Shown here in pieces: positions 15,733 to 24,499 of a stretch of DNA of 54,964 nt. Both the position numbers and the translations under genes were made by a program. The notes beneath the pieces are model-generated. The model searched no databases, was not told where the DNA came from, and was given only the letters and a program-made list of their open reading frames with translations. Location of the stretch: assembly GCF_001665625.1 (NCBI RefSeq), contig NZ_LZSY01000175.1, positions 1 to 54,964 of the forward strand, given 5' to 3'. Numbering within the stretch: the first letter of the stretch is position 1; each line of letters begins with the position of its first letter. This DNA is from Mycolicibacterium peregrinum. Lineage in GTDB: Bacteria; Actinomycetota; Actinomycetes; Mycobacteriales; Mycobacteriaceae.

Positions 15733-16503
15733 ATGACAGATTCACCACGCCGCGACACGTCCGAGCCGACCCAATCGTTCGGTAGCGGCTACCCCGTGGA
15801 CTATCCAGATCCGGCGTACTCGAACCAGCCGCCGTATCAGGGTGCGTACCCGGCTGTGCCCGGTTCGGCGCCGCAGCCGGGCCCGAATCCCACCCAACAG
15901 CTACCGCCATACTCTCCCTACGGGTACGACGCAGGCGCAACCGGCCAGCCGCCGGGCGCCCCCACTCCGCCGCCGGGTACCCCGCCGGAACCCGACGGCC
16001 ACGAGCCCCGGCTCTGGTTGTGGATCCTTGCCGCCGTGGCAGTCCTGGTCGCGCTCGGCCTGGTCGTCGCGCTGGTGATCGCCAACGGCTCCAGCCAGGA
16101 GACCGTGGTCGCACCGCAACCGATCACCCCGCAGCCCAACTTCAGCACGTCACCGAAGACACCCACCACGACCTCGCGGACGCCACGCCCGGTCCCGGCA
16201 CCCACCACGGCCCCGCCCACGGAGACCACGCCCGGGCCCACCGAGACCGTCACCTATGAGGTCGCCGGTGAAGGCCGGGCCATCAACATCACCTACCTGG
16301 ACACCGGAAACGTGCTGCAAACCGAGTTCAACGTCATACTGCCCTGGAGCAAGCAGGTCGAATTGGCTCAGCCGGCGACCGAAACCGCCAGCGTGAGCGT
16401 CGTGAATTTCGGCCCCGAGGTGGCGTGCACCGTGACCGTCAACGGCGTGCAGACCCAACATCGGACCGGCTCGGGAATCACCATCTGCGTCGGTACGGCC
16501 TGA
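15733..16503 (+). CDS. Pro-rich single-pass membrane protein (Rv2507-like)
   Basis: A 256-residue protein starting at ATG 15733 behind GAGGTGGG. Residues 1-95 are cytoplasmic and rich in Pro, Tyr and Gln; one transmembrane helix follows (WLWILAAVAVLVALGLVVAL); then a Thr/Pro linker; then a C-terminal domain of about 90 residues with a possible disulfide (EVACTV and ITICVG). The fold resembles the extracytoplasmic part of MmpS-like proteins in outline only. It lies in the conserved block Rv2507-Rv2511, next to the mycolate reductase, which hints at a cell-envelope role without proving it. Confidence 0.8.
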   Translation: MTDSPRRDTSEPTQSFGSGYPVDYPDPAYSNQPPYQGAYPAVPGSAPQPGPNPTQQLPPYSPYGYDAGATGQPPGAPTPPPGTPPEPDGHEPRLWLWILAAVAVLVALGLVVALVIANGSSQETVVAPQPITPQPNFSTSPKTPTTTSRTPRPVPAPTTAPPTETTPGPTETVTYEVAGEGRAINITYLDTGNVLQTEFNVILPWSKQVELAQPATETASVSVVNFGPEVACTVTVNGVQTQHRTGSGITICVGTA

Positions 16504-16510
16504 GCCCGGC

Positions 16511-17809
16511 TCAGTGCGCGGGCACGGCGGGGCTGGGCTGCCGGGCTGGCACCCGCACGGCCAACATGCCCGCCAGTCCCAGCGCCAGCACCAGCACCAG
16601 TCCGCCCATCCCGGCCCGGTCGGCGCCGAACACATTGATGAAGATGGAGAACAGCAACGGCGCCAGGGGGGACGCTGCGCGTCCGACGGTGGTGTAGAGC
16701 CCGAACGCGACGCCCTCCTTTCCGTCCGCGGTGATCCGCAGCATCAAAGTGCGGGCCGAGGCCAGCGTCGGCCCGATGAACAGACACAGCAGCAGGCCGC
16801 ACACCCAGAAGGCCACCGGTCCTGACAGCACCAGCAAGGCCAGCCCCACCGCGATCAGGGAGACCAGCGATCCGACGATGACGGACTTGGAACCGATCCG
16901 GTCATCGAGCTGCCCCCCGATGACGGCCCCGAGCGCGGCGATCACGCAGGCACTGATCCCGAACAACAGCACGTCTGCCTCGGAGATGCCGTAGACGCTG
17001 ACCCCCAGCACCGCGCCGAAGGTGAACACCCCGGCCAGCCCATCGCGGAACACCGCGCTGGCCAGCAGGTAGTAGACCACGTTGTGGTCGCGTTGCCACT
17101 CGCCGCGGATCTCGGACCACAACTTGCGGTAGGCGCCGAAGAAGCCGACCCGCTCAACAGGGGGCGCATCGGTCACCGGCGGCACCATCACGAACATCGG
17201 CAGCGCGAACAACGCGAACCAGACCGCGGTGAGCAGCATCACCGCTCGCACGTTCTGCCCGTCTTCGGTCTGGATACCCAGCGCGCCCCCGTCACCGGCC
17301 ATGAATCCGACGTAGGCCAGCAGCAACAGCACGACGCTGCCCCCGTAGCCCATCGCCAGGCCGAGCCCGGAGATCCGCCCTGACGTCTCCGGGGTGGACA
17401 GCTGTCGCAGCATGGCGTTGTAGGGCACGGTGGCCAGCTCGTTGCAGGCCGCGGTGCAGGCCAACAGGATCAACCCCGGCAGCAGGTAACGGTGGTCGTC
17501 GCGGATCAGGCTCATCGCCGCGGTGAACGCCACGGCGGCACCCGTCATCACCGCCAGTACCCGACGCCGCCGCTGCGGCGCGTCGACCCAGATCCCGACG
17601 GCGGGCGCCAGCAGCGCCACCGCGAGACCGACGGCGAACATGGCCCAGCCCAGCCAACTGGCCGGCGAGGTGTCGCCGGGCAGGTCCGATCCGACGCCTT
17701 TCGTCAGATACACCGAGAACACAAACGTGATGACGATGGCGTTCAGCCCAGTCGCGCCGCAGTCCCACAGTGCCCACGCGAGCACCCTCGCCCGCCGGGG
17801 GTTAGTCAT
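16511..17809 (-). CDS. MFS transporter (Rv2508c-like)
   Basis: A 432-residue membrane protein with about 12 hydrophobic helices in two halves, joined by a central hydrophilic loop (PPVTDAPPVERVGFFGAYRK). The pattern matches the UMF1/ATG22-like major facilitator subgroup. ATG 17809 is chosen because the N-terminus then starts with RRARVLAWALWDCG, a typical first helix; the open frame continues to 18013 but would overlap the divergent cmrA. The transported substrate is unknown. It is divergent from cmrA with 43 bp between the starts, so the two may share promoter elements. Confidence 0.85.
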   Translation of the reverse strand: MTNPRRARVLAWALWDCGATGLNAIVITFVFSVYLTKGVGSDLPGDTSPASWLGWAMFAVGLAVALLAPAVGIWVDAPQRRRRVLAVMTGAAVAFTAAMSLIRDDHRYLLPGLILLACTAACNELATVPYNAMLRQLSTPETSGRISGLGLAMGYGGSVVLLLLAYVGFMAGDGGALGIQTEDGQNVRAVMLLTAVWFALFALPMFVMVPPVTDAPPVERVGFFGAYRKLWSEIRGEWQRDHNVVYYLLASAVFRDGLAGVFTFGAVLGVSVYGISEADVLLFGISACVIAALGAVIGGQLDDRIGSKSVIVGSLVSLIAVGLALLVLSGPVAFWVCGLLLCLFIGPTLASARTLMLRITADGKEGVAFGLYTTVGRAASPLAPLLFSIFINVFGADRAGMGGLVLVLALGLAGMLAVRVPARQPSPAVPAH

Positions 17810-17852
17810 GACCGACACCTTATGGGTTCGGACGCCTTCTAGGATTGGCCGC

Positions 17853-18659
17853 ATGCCAGTACCCGCACCCAGTCCGGATGCCCGTGCCGTCGTCACCGGC
17901 GCCTCGCAGAACATCGGCGAAGCGTTGGCCACCGAACTCGCTGCCCGCGGCCACCACCTGATCATCACCGCCCGACGGGAGGACGTACTGACGTCACTCG
18001 CGCAGCGCCTCACCGAGCGTTACGGGGTGACCGTCGAGGTGCGCGCCGTCGACCTCGCCGACCCCGCGGCCCGAGGCGTCCTGTGCGACGAACTCGCCCA
18101 GCGCGAGATCTCGATCCTGTGCGCCAACGCGGGCACCGCGACCTTCGGCCCGGTCAACGACCTCGACCCGGCCGGAGAGAAGGCACAGGTGCAGCTGAAT
18201 GTGCTCGGTGTTCACGATCTGGTGTTGGCGGTGCTACCCGGAATGGTCAAGCGCGGCTCCGGCGGCATCCTGACCTCGGGCTCGGCGGCCGGTAATTCGC
18301 CGATCCCCAACAACGCCACCTACGCGGCGACCAAGGCGTTCGCCAATACCTTCAGCGAGTCGCTGCGCGGCGAGCTCAAGGGCGCCGGCGTGCACGTCAC
18401 GGTGCTGGCGCCGGGCCCGGTGCGTACCGACCTGCCCGACGAGTCCGAGCAGTCTCTGGTCGAGCGGCTGATCCCCGACTTCCTGTGGATCTCAACCGAA
18501 TACACCGCCAAGCTGTCGCTGGACGGTCTGGAGAAGAACAAGATGCGGGTGGTGCCCGGTGCGACCTCCAAGGCCATGTCGATGGCCAGCGGATACGCAC
18601 CGCGGGCCATCGTCACCCCGATCGTGGGCGCTGTGTACAAGAAGCTCGGCGGCGGCTAG
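17853..18659 (+). CDS. cmrA: Mycolate (3-oxo-mycolyl) reductase, SDR family
   Basis: A 268-residue short-chain dehydrogenase. NADP-binding motif TGASQNIGEALA at residues 15-26, then RREDV, NAGTAT, and the catalytic Ser plus YAATK (GSAAGNSPIPNNATYAATKAF). The position between the Pro-rich membrane protein/MFS pair and the HerA-like ATPase is that of Rv2509. Its orthologues in Corynebacterium and Mycobacterium reduce the beta-keto intermediate in the last step of mycolic acid synthesis. ATG 17853 is the first sensible start. The identification rests on synteny plus family. Confidence 0.82.
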   Translation: MPVPAPSPDARAVVTGASQNIGEALATELAARGHHLIITARREDVLTSLAQRLTERYGVTVEVRAVDLADPAARGVLCDELAQREISILCANAGTATFGPVNDLDPAGEKAQVQLNVLGVHDLVLAVLPGMVKRGSGGILTSGSAAGNSPIPNNATYAATKAFANTFSESLRGELKGAGVHVTVLAPGPVRTDLPDESEQSLVERLIPDFLWISTEYTAKLSLDGLEKNKMRVVPGATSKAMSMASGYAPRAIVTPIVGAVYKKLGGG

Positions 18660-18674
18660 TTTCTCCCGCTTTTT

Positions 18675-18737
18675 CGCCGAAATGGCATTCCAGCAGCGAA
18701 ACATCGAGTAACGCCCTGCCGGAATGCCATTTCGGCG
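18675..18737. repeat. 17-bp perfect inverted repeat between convergent genes
   Basis: CGCCGAAATGGCATTCC (18675-18691) is the exact reverse complement of 18721-18737, with a 29-base loop. It fills most of the 88-bp gap between the stops of cmrA and the HerA-like gene. It could act as a two-way transcription barrier, although the run of T lies only on one side (18670-18674). Confidence 0.75.
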
Positions 18738-18747
18738 GATGTGGGGA

Positions 18748-20331
18748 CTACCGGCGGCGGCCCGTCCCGAAGATGCTGCGGGTGATCTCGCGACCGATCA
18801 CGGTGCCCGCCGACCGCATGGCGCTCTTGAATGCCGAGCTCTTGAGCACCTGCTCGAGCACCCCCGGCTCGGCCGGCTGCGCCGGGGCCGGCATGGCCTC
18901 GATCTCACCTGACGCCTCGATACCGCCGAAGCCGCCCGAATCCTCCGGCGACGGCGGTGGGGCCAGCTTGGCGGCCAGCTGCTCGTAGGCCGAATCCCGG
19001 TCCACTGTCTGGCCGTACGTCGCCTGCAGCGGGCTGGCCTTGGCGGCAGCCGTGATCGCGTCAGTGCCGATCGTGTCCATCAACGACCGCGGCGCCCGCA
19101 TCCTCGTCCACGCCACCGGTGTCGGCGCACCCTTCTCCGAGAGCACCGTGACCACAGCCTCGCCGATACCCAACGACGTCAGCGCCTTCTCCAGGTCGTA
19201 GACATCGGTCTTCGGGTAGGTGCGCACGGTCTTCGACAAGGCCTTCTGATCGTCCGGGGTGAAGGCGCGCAACGCATGCTGCACCCGGGCACCCAGCTGT
19301 GAGAGCACATTGTTGGGGACGTCCGTGGGCAGCTGCGTGCAGAAGAACACGCCGACCCCCTTGGAGCGGATCAGCTTGACGGTCTGCTCGACCTGCTCCA
19401 GGAACGCCTTGGACGCGTCGGTGAAAAGCAGATGGGCCTCATCGAAGATGAAGACCAGCTTCGGCTTGTCGATGTCACCGACCTCGGGCAGCGACGTGAA
19501 CAGATCCGCCAGCACCCACATCAGGAACGTCGAGAACATCACCGGGCGCGCGGCCTGCGAACCCAACTCCAGCAGGCTGATGATGCCGCGGCCCTGCGCG
19601 TCGGTGCGCAGCAGATCCTTGGGCTCCAGCTCCGGTTCGCCGAAGAACGAATCGGCGCCCTCGGCCTCCAGGTTGACCAGGGCCCGCAGGATGACACCCG
19701 CCGTCGTGGTCGACACCGCGCCCAGGGCCTTGAGTTCGGGCTTGCCCTCGTCGCTGGTGAGGAACTGGATCACCGAACGCAGGTCCTTGATGTCCAGCAG
19801 CGGCAAGCCCTTCTGATCGGCCCAGTGGAAGATCAGGCCGAGCGTGGACTCCTGAGTTGTGTTGAGCCCCAGAACCTTTGACAGCAGGATGGGCCCGAAG
19901 CTGGTGATCGTGGCCCGCACCGGGACCCCGATCCCTTCGGTGCCCAGCGACAGGAATTCCACCGGGAAGGCGGTCGGCGTCCAGCTGTCGCCGGTGTCCT
20001 TGGCCCGCTGCGCGGTCTTGTCGTTGGCCTCGCCGGCCTTCGACAGCCCCGACAGATCGCCCTTCACGTCGGCCATCACCACCGGGACACCCGCCGCGGA
20101 CAACTGCTCGGCGATCACCTGCAGCGTCTTCGTCTTGCCGGTACCCGTGGCACCGGCGATCAACCCGTGCCGGTTGACCGTGGCCAGCGGAATGCGGACC
20201 TGCGCGCTCGGGTCGACAGTGCCGCCTGTGTCGTCGGGGACGAACACAGTTCCCAGCTCCAACGCCTGGCCTTCGACTGCGTAACCGGCAGCAATCTGCT
20301 GCGCGGGCGTGGCTGTCGATTCGGTGGTCAT
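18748..20331 (-). CDS. HerA-like ATPase, DUF853 family
   Basis: A 527-residue P-loop ATPase, orthologous by position to Rv2510c. Walker A is GATGTGKTKTLQ (near residue 62), Walker B LVFIFDEAHLLF, with FFCTQLPTDVPNNVLSQLG further on as in the HerA/FtsK-type superfamily. The C-terminal ~80 residues are Pro/Ala/Glu-rich with no clear domain. ATG 20331 is chosen over the longer frame because the 5' extension has no ribosome binding site. The cellular role is unknown; family members are predicted DNA or protein translocases. Confidence 0.85.
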   Translation of the reverse strand: MTTESTATPAQQIAAGYAVEGQALELGTVFVPDDTGGTVDPSAQVRIPLATVNRHGLIAGATGTGKTKTLQVIAEQLSAAGVPVVMADVKGDLSGLSKAGEANDKTAQRAKDTGDSWTPTAFPVEFLSLGTEGIGVPVRATITSFGPILLSKVLGLNTTQESTLGLIFHWADQKGLPLLDIKDLRSVIQFLTSDEGKPELKALGAVSTTTAGVILRALVNLEAEGADSFFGEPELEPKDLLRTDAQGRGIISLLELGSQAARPVMFSTFLMWVLADLFTSLPEVGDIDKPKLVFIFDEAHLLFTDASKAFLEQVEQTVKLIRSKGVGVFFCTQLPTDVPNNVLSQLGARVQHALRAFTPDDQKALSKTVRTYPKTDVYDLEKALTSLGIGEAVVTVLSEKGAPTPVAWTRMRAPRSLMDTIGTDAITAAAKASPLQATYGQTVDRDSAYEQLAAKLAPPPSPEDSGGFGGIEASGEIEAMPAPAQPAEPGVLEQVLKSSAFKSAMRSAGTVIGREITRSIFGTGRRR

Positions 20332-20448
20332 GCCGCGGTCCTCCCAGTTTTCGCGAACGAGCCAATCGGGGTCTGACACTACTTGTCAGGCGGCGCGCGC
20401 GGTGGGTGTGACGGCTCGTTGTCACGTGTAGGAATACTGTGGATCTTC

Positions 20449-21096
20449 GTGCGAGACGAACTGGTATGGATCGACTGCGAGATGACCGGCCTGGACCTCA
20501 AGTCCGATCGGCTGATCGAGATCGCGGTTCTGGTAACCGACGCTGACCTGAACATCCTCGGTGACGGCCTTGACGTGGTCATTCACACCGACGACGAGGC
20601 GCTGTCCTCGATGGTCGACGTGGTCAAACAGATGCACACCCGGTCCGGGTTGATCGAGGAAGTCCGGGTGTCGACCGTCGACGTGGCCACCGCCGAGCAG
20701 ATGGTGCTCGACTACATCCGCGAGCACGTCAAGACGGCCAAGGCCGCTCCCCTGGCCGGCAACTCGATTGCGACAGACCGTGGCTTCATCGCTCGCGACA
20801 TGCCCAAACTCGACGATTACCTGCACTACCGGATGATCGACGTCAGCTCGATCAAGGAACTGTGCCGCCGCTGGTACCCCCGGATCTACTTCGGCCAGCC
20901 GGAGAAAGGTCTCGCACACCGCGCCCTGGCCGACATCCACGAGTCGATCCGCGAACTCAAGTACTACCGCTCGACCGCGTTCGTCGCCCAGCCCGGGCCT
21001 TCTACCAGCGATATCGCTGCGATCGCCGCCGAGCTCGGCCCGCCGAAGAACGACGCGACCGAAACCGATTCGGCGGTAGGACACCCGAGCAGTTAG
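20449..21096 (+). CDS. orn: Oligoribonuclease
   Basis: A 215-residue DEDDh 3'-5' exonuclease that degrades two- to five-nucleotide RNAs, finishing mRNA turnover, and hydrolyses pGpG. The motifs are VWIDCEMTGLD (Exo I, residues 6-16), the Asp of NSIATDRGF (Exo II) and AHRALADIHESI with the His and Asp of Exo III. Start GTG 20449. The last ~35 residues form a variable Ser/Asp-rich tail, normal in actinobacteria. The gene is followed directly by tRNA-His, the same arrangement as in M. tuberculosis (Rv2511). Confidence 0.93.
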   Translation: MRDELVWIDCEMTGLDLKSDRLIEIAVLVTDADLNILGDGLDVVIHTDDEALSSMVDVVKQMHTRSGLIEEVRVSTVDVATAEQMVLDYIREHVKTAKAAPLAGNSIATDRGFIARDMPKLDDYLHYRMIDVSSIKELCRRWYPRIYFGQPEKGLAHRALADIHESIRELKYYRSTAFVAQPGPSTSDIAAIAAELGPPKNDATETDSAVGHPSS

Positions 21097-21136
21097 TATC
21101 TACGAGCCGCATACGCCGAAAGGCAGCGCGGCGATG

Positions 21137-21209
21137 GTGGCTGTAGTTCAGTTGGTAGAGCACCAGGTTGTGATCCTGGCTGTCGCGGGTTCGAGTCCCG
21201 TCAGCCACC
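21137..21209 (+). tRNA. hisT: tRNA-His (GTG)
   Basis: Acceptor GTGGCTG (21137-21143) pairs with CAGCCAC (21202-21208). The D-loop TAGTTCAGTTGGTAGAG, anticodon loop TTGTGAT (anticodon GTG) and T-loop GGTTCGAGTCC are all present. The discriminator is C, and the G at 21136 fits the extra G(-1) of tRNA-His. CCA is not encoded. Confidence 0.95.
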
Positions 21210-21221
21210 CCGATATCGGGG

Positions 21222-21255
21222 ACGCCGTCTGCGCAAGCAGGCGGCGTTTCTGGTT
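21222..21255 (+). terminator. Terminator hairpin after tRNA-His
   Basis: An 11-bp stem (21222-21232 with 21237-21247, one wobble) with a 4-base loop is followed by a short T-rich stretch. A 14-bp perfect palindrome (21208-21221) lies between it and the tRNA. Confidence 0.7.
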
Positions 21256-21272
21256 TCAGGCCTCGATGAGGC

Positions 21273-21662
21273 TCAACTCGGTTGTGGAAGCCATTCCAGT
21301 GGATGCAGGCAGAGCCACGCGCTGAACGCCAGCGTCGTCGCGGCGAACACCAGCACGGGGAGCCGGCTCAGCACATTTCGCCGCACTGCGATGACGACGA
21401 GGCCGAACATCACAGCCGCCTGAGCGTAGACCGCGAACGTCATAGGCCAACCGTCGTCGAAGACCCGCACCACCGGCCAGTAGAGCAGCAGGGCGAAAAA
21501 CCCCACGTACAGTGCCGTCACGGCGGCAACGACCGACAGTCCGCCGATCATCAGAACCCTGGCCGCCACCTGGAGATCAGGCGCATCAGGGCCGTAGCGG
21601 CGCAACAGCCAACCGGCCAGAGTGCACACCAACGCACCTAGCAGCAACCAATCCCAACGCAC
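21273..21662 (-). CDS. Four-helix membrane protein, unknown
   Basis: A 129-residue protein of unrecognised family. Four hydrophobic segments (roughly residues 4-22, 33-62, 72-92 and 98-118) alternate with short charged loops. The start ATG 21662 gives MRWDWLLLG with no leader. It lies convergent to tRNA-His and just downstream of the PPE gene on the same strand, with a 54-bp gap. Codon use resembles its neighbours. Confidence 0.6.
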   Translation of the reverse strand: MRWDWLLLGALVCTLAGWLLRRYGPDAPDLQVAARVLMIGGLSVVAAVTALYVGFFALLLYWPVVRVFDDGWPMTFAVYAQAAVMFGLVVIAVRRNVLSRLPVLVFAATTLAFSAWLCLHPLEWLPQPS

Positions 21663-21716
21663 GCACAGAGTCTGGCAGCTGCGTCAGCGGTGTTCGGCCG
21701 ACACAGCCCCGCCGCC

Positions 21717-23249
21717 TCACTCCTTCGAGTCCGGATCCCAGGTGGATGGCAACAGTGGCACCGTCGAACCGTCGCCGAACTCGGCGCCGCCCAGCGTCGC
21801 CAAGCCGGTTGTCGTCGCTTCCGGCTTGTCGAGCACTCCGGAAAAGCCCAGCGGCCCCGCACCGCGGCCCGAGGCCGTCGGTGACGTCTCCGGTGCGGTG
21901 TTCCCGTCCGGATCAGCTTGCAGGTCCATGTATTCGTAGCCGTGGCCCTTCTCGCGCATCGCTGCGCGGCGCCTGCGGCGGGCCCGGGCCTCGCGGGCTG
22001 TTTCGCCGGCAGCGGCCGCAGCGGCATCGGGTTCGGTGGCCTTCCTCTTAGCGCCGGCCGCGGCGTCGGCCCGCGCCGCAGCCGGGACGGCGGCGCCCGG
22101 CGCGCCGATCAGATAGGGCGGGAAGAATCCCGGTCCACCACCCGGAGCAGCCGAGGGCACCGATGCGGAGGCGACGGGTGCCGACGCCGACGCGCCGGTC
22201 GAGGGGGCCGCGGGAGCCGACGGCGCAGCCGAAGCCGGCGTCCCGCTCGTTACCGTCGATGCGCCCCCGGCCGCCGGCCATGATTCAGGATCGGCGCCGG
22301 CCGGAATTTCCGCGCCGACCAAGGCGGGCGGCTGGATTGCCGCCAGGCCGGTGATCGCCCACCCCAGGTTGGCAATCACGACACTCAGGGCGGGCTGGAT
22401 CAGGGCCGGGGACAACTGAACGACGACCTGCAGCAGCTGGGCCGCATGGAAAGCCATGTCGGCCAACACCATAGGTAAATTGGTCAACAACGCGGCAGGG
22501 TCGTTCAGCAGGTTGTCGATCAGCAAGCCGATGTTCTCGATCTGCTCGTGGCCGACTTCCAGCCACCACCGCGGGTCGAGCGGGCTCAGGTCACCGTGGC
22601 CATGGTCATCGTGGTCATGATCGTGGTCGCCGTCATGATCGTGATCGTAGTCGCCGTCATGGTCATGGTCATGATCGTCGTCGTGTTCGTGGTCGTCCTC
22701 GTGGTCGTGGTCGTCGTGCAGGATCCGCGGCGCCGCCGGGGTGGATGGCGCGGATGCCACAGACGTCTCGGAGACCCCTTGATAGACGGTCATCGTCGTC
22801 GCAGCCTGAATCCACATCCGCACGTAGTCGGCCTCGTTCACCGCGATCGGGATGGTGTTGATCCCAAAGAAGTTCGTGGACACCAGAACCGCCTGCCGAG
22901 CATGGTTGGCGGCCAGCTCGGCCAGGGTGGGCATCGCTGCCAATGCACTGGTGTAAGCCGCGGCCGCGGTTTCATGCTGGACAGCGATCGCCGAGCTGTC
23001 GGCGCTGACCTGCTGCAACCACGCCAGGTACGGAAGGTGAGCAGCCACGTACTGTTCGGCACTCGGACCCTGCCATGCTCCTGCTTGCACCGCACCCAAC
23101 ACTGCAGCGAGTTCTGTTGCCACCGAGGCATATTCGACACTCAAGGACGACCATGCGCCGGCCGCGGCCAACATCGCACCAGGACCCGGGCCGCTGGTCA
23201 GCAACGCTGAATGCACCTCTGGCGGTGAGGCCATCCATACCGCGACCAC
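21717..23249 (-). CDS. PPE-family protein with His/Asp-rich tract
   Basis: A 510-residue PPE protein. The N-terminal PPE domain (about 160 residues) starts with WMASPPEVHSALL and contains AWQGPSAEQY and NFFGINTIPIAVNEADY, closest in memory to PPE3/PPE4 of the ESX-3 area. Residues 178-218 are a tract with 15 His and many Asp, a likely metal-binding segment. After it come a helical region (GHEQIENIGLLIDNLL) and an Ala/Pro-rich C-terminus with a basic stretch (AREARARRRRRAAMRE). Start GTG 23249 behind AGGGAGGG; ATG 23234 is the alternative. No PE partner gene is adjacent. The Fur-family-like box upstream suggests control by metal. Confidence 0.9.
   Translation of the reverse strand: MVAVWMASPPEVHSALLTSGPGPGAMLAAAGAWSSLSVEYASVATELAAVLGAVQAGAWQGPSAEQYVAAHLPYLAWLQQVSADSSAIAVQHETAAAAYTSALAAMPTLAELAANHARQAVLVSTNFFGINTIPIAVNEADYVRMWIQAATTMTVYQGVSETSVASAPSTPAAPRILHDDHDHEDDHEHDDDHDHDHDGDYDHDHDGDHDHDHDDHGHGDLSPLDPRWWLEVGHEQIENIGLLIDNLLNDPAALLTNLPMVLADMAFHAAQLLQVVVQLSPALIQPALSVVIANLGWAITGLAAIQPPALVGAEIPAGADPESWPAAGGASTVTSGTPASAAPSAPAAPSTGASASAPVASASVPSAAPGGGPGFFPPYLIGAPGAAVPAAARADAAAGAKRKATEPDAAAAAAGETAREARARRRRRAAMREKGHGYEYMDLQADPDGNTAPETSPTASGRGAGPLGFSGVLDKPEATTTGLATLGGAEFGDGSTVPLLPSTWDPDSKE
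22596..22718 (-). repeat. His/Asp-coding low-complexity tract in the PPE gene
   Basis: A run of alternating CAC/CAT and GAC/GAT codons encodes residues 178-218 (15 His in 41 residues). On the plus strand it appears as repeated GTCATGGTC/GTCATGATC words. The internal repetition makes length variation between strains likely. Confidence 0.85.
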
Positions 23250-23293
23250 GAGAAACCCTCCCTGTAGACCATCTACCCGAAGGGTCCAAGTTA

Positions 23294-23316
23294 TTGAATA
23301 CGATTGTCGTTATCAA
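23294..23316. promoter_or_regulatory. Fur-family (probably Zur) box upstream of the PPE gene
   Basis: TTGAATACGA-TTG-TCGTTATCAA is an imperfect inverted repeat (8 of 10 positions paired). It contains the 19-bp core GAATACGATTGTCGTTATC, which has the layout of Fur-type boxes such as GATAATGATAATCATTATC. It lies 45-67 bp upstream of the PPE start. In M. tuberculosis PPE3 and the ESX-3 genes are reported Zur targets, which makes Zur the best guess. Confidence 0.65.
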
Positions 23317-23616
23317 TCAATCCATTTGAAACTCATAGAAAGCCGTCCGGAAGCAGCTTCAAGGTCTGCAGGATCGCCACGGCACCGTGCCGAGAACGGC
23401 GAGATCTACTACCCGGCGTGTCGCTCGGGCACAGCGATGAACCCGCCGACGAAGGCTACGAAGACATGGCATCGCGGACATCATGCGTCGCGGAGTGCAC
23501 AGCGCAGGCACACAAAGGACCCCAAAGGCCTTGTGGCCGAACGGCCCTCACACCCTTCGAGGTATCGCAGCGACCGGAGTCACCGGCCGCGAGATCGCGT
23601 TGCGGGCTACCGCGGA
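23317..23616. other. Intergenic region, SDR to PPE
   Basis: About 300 bp after the SDR stop and before the Fur-like box. No open frame shows convincing codon use, and no tRNA or strong hairpin was seen apart from a short stem around 23515-23545. It probably holds the upstream promoter region of the PPE gene. Confidence 0.5.
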
Positions 23617-24396
23617 CTACTTCGTCGCGTCGACCGCGTCCGTCTTCTTCCTGATCCGCGGCGCCAGTTGCACGATCTCGGGCACCACGGTCGGATTCTC
23701 GTAGGCGGTGGTCACCAGCGACACCAGGGTGTTGGCGACGTCGCCCAGGGCCGACATCCGGGCCGGCAGGGCGCCCTGGGCCACCCACGTCTTGACCAAT
23801 TGGTCCAGCAGGTCGCGGTCCGCACCGCGCAGGATCTCGGTGTCGTCGGTGGGGCCGACGCCCACCCGAATCAGCGACAGCTCGGGATGCTCGATGCGCC
23901 AGGAGTTCAGGATCTCGTCGAGCGCGGCCTTGCTCGCGCTGTATGCCGCCACACCGGCCCGCGGACGGCCCACGTCATAGCTCGACGCGACCAGCACCAC
24001 ACCGTTCTCGGACAGCCGCGGTGTCGCCGCCCGCAATACGTTGTTGGCACCCACCGTGTTGACGCTGAACGCGTGCAACCAGGTGGCGACGTCGGTGTCC
24101 TCGATGTAGGCGAAGGGGATCACGGTGCTGGTGAACACCACGGCGTCCAGGCCGCCGAGCGCGTCCGCTGCCTCGTTGACCACGCGACTGATGGCCGAGG
24201 AGTCTTCGACGTCGAGCTCGAAGGCAAATCCGCCGATGGCGTCTGCCAGGGAATTCAGCAGATCGACGCGTCGCGCGGCGACGGTGACCTTGGCGCCGCG
24301 TTCGGTGGCACTGACCGCAACAGCGTGGCCGATGCCCGAGGAAGCACCGACGACGAGGAGACGCAGCCCTGCTGCGTCGGCTCGCTGACCGCTCAT
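23617..24396 (-). CDS. Short-chain dehydrogenase/reductase
   Basis: A 259-residue SDR. The nucleotide-binding motif VVGASSGIGHAVAV starts near residue 14, with AARRVD after the second strand (Arg suggests NADP). The catalytic triad is VASSYDVGRP...YSASKAAL. The C-terminal third, after the YxxxK motif, is not typical of any named subgroup I recognise. ATG 24396 is preceded by GGAGG. It is divergent from the DUF899 gene with 141 bp between the starts. Substrate unknown. Confidence 0.85.
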   Translation of the reverse strand: MSGQRADAAGLRLLVVGASSGIGHAVAVSATERGAKVTVAARRVDLLNSLADAIGGFAFELDVEDSSAISRVVNEAADALGGLDAVVFTSTVIPFAYIEDTDVATWLHAFSVNTVGANNVLRAATPRLSENGVVLVASSYDVGRPRAGVAAYSASKAALDEILNSWRIEHPELSLIRVGVGPTDDTEILRGADRDLLDQLVKTWVAQGALPARMSALGDVANTLVSLVTTAYENPTVVPEIVQLAPRIRKKTDAVDATK

Positions 24397-24499
24397 TCTG
24401 GATCAACCTCCATGGTTCATCTCAAGGTGTTAGGTCACCCTTCGCTCGTCGGACATTACCGGGTGCGATGAATTCCGGACGCTCGGTGGGTCCACTTAA

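Noticed and set aside
22548..23210. Plus-strand frame with long runs of Val/Met/Ile that looks like a membrane protein
   Set aside because: It is the complement of the His/Asp codons of the PPE gene; the hydrophobic run is an artefact of the repeat.
23515..23545. Possible DosR-type box (GGACCCCAAAGGCC)
   Set aside because: The centre and flanks do not match the DosR consensus well, and the neighbouring genes give no support.
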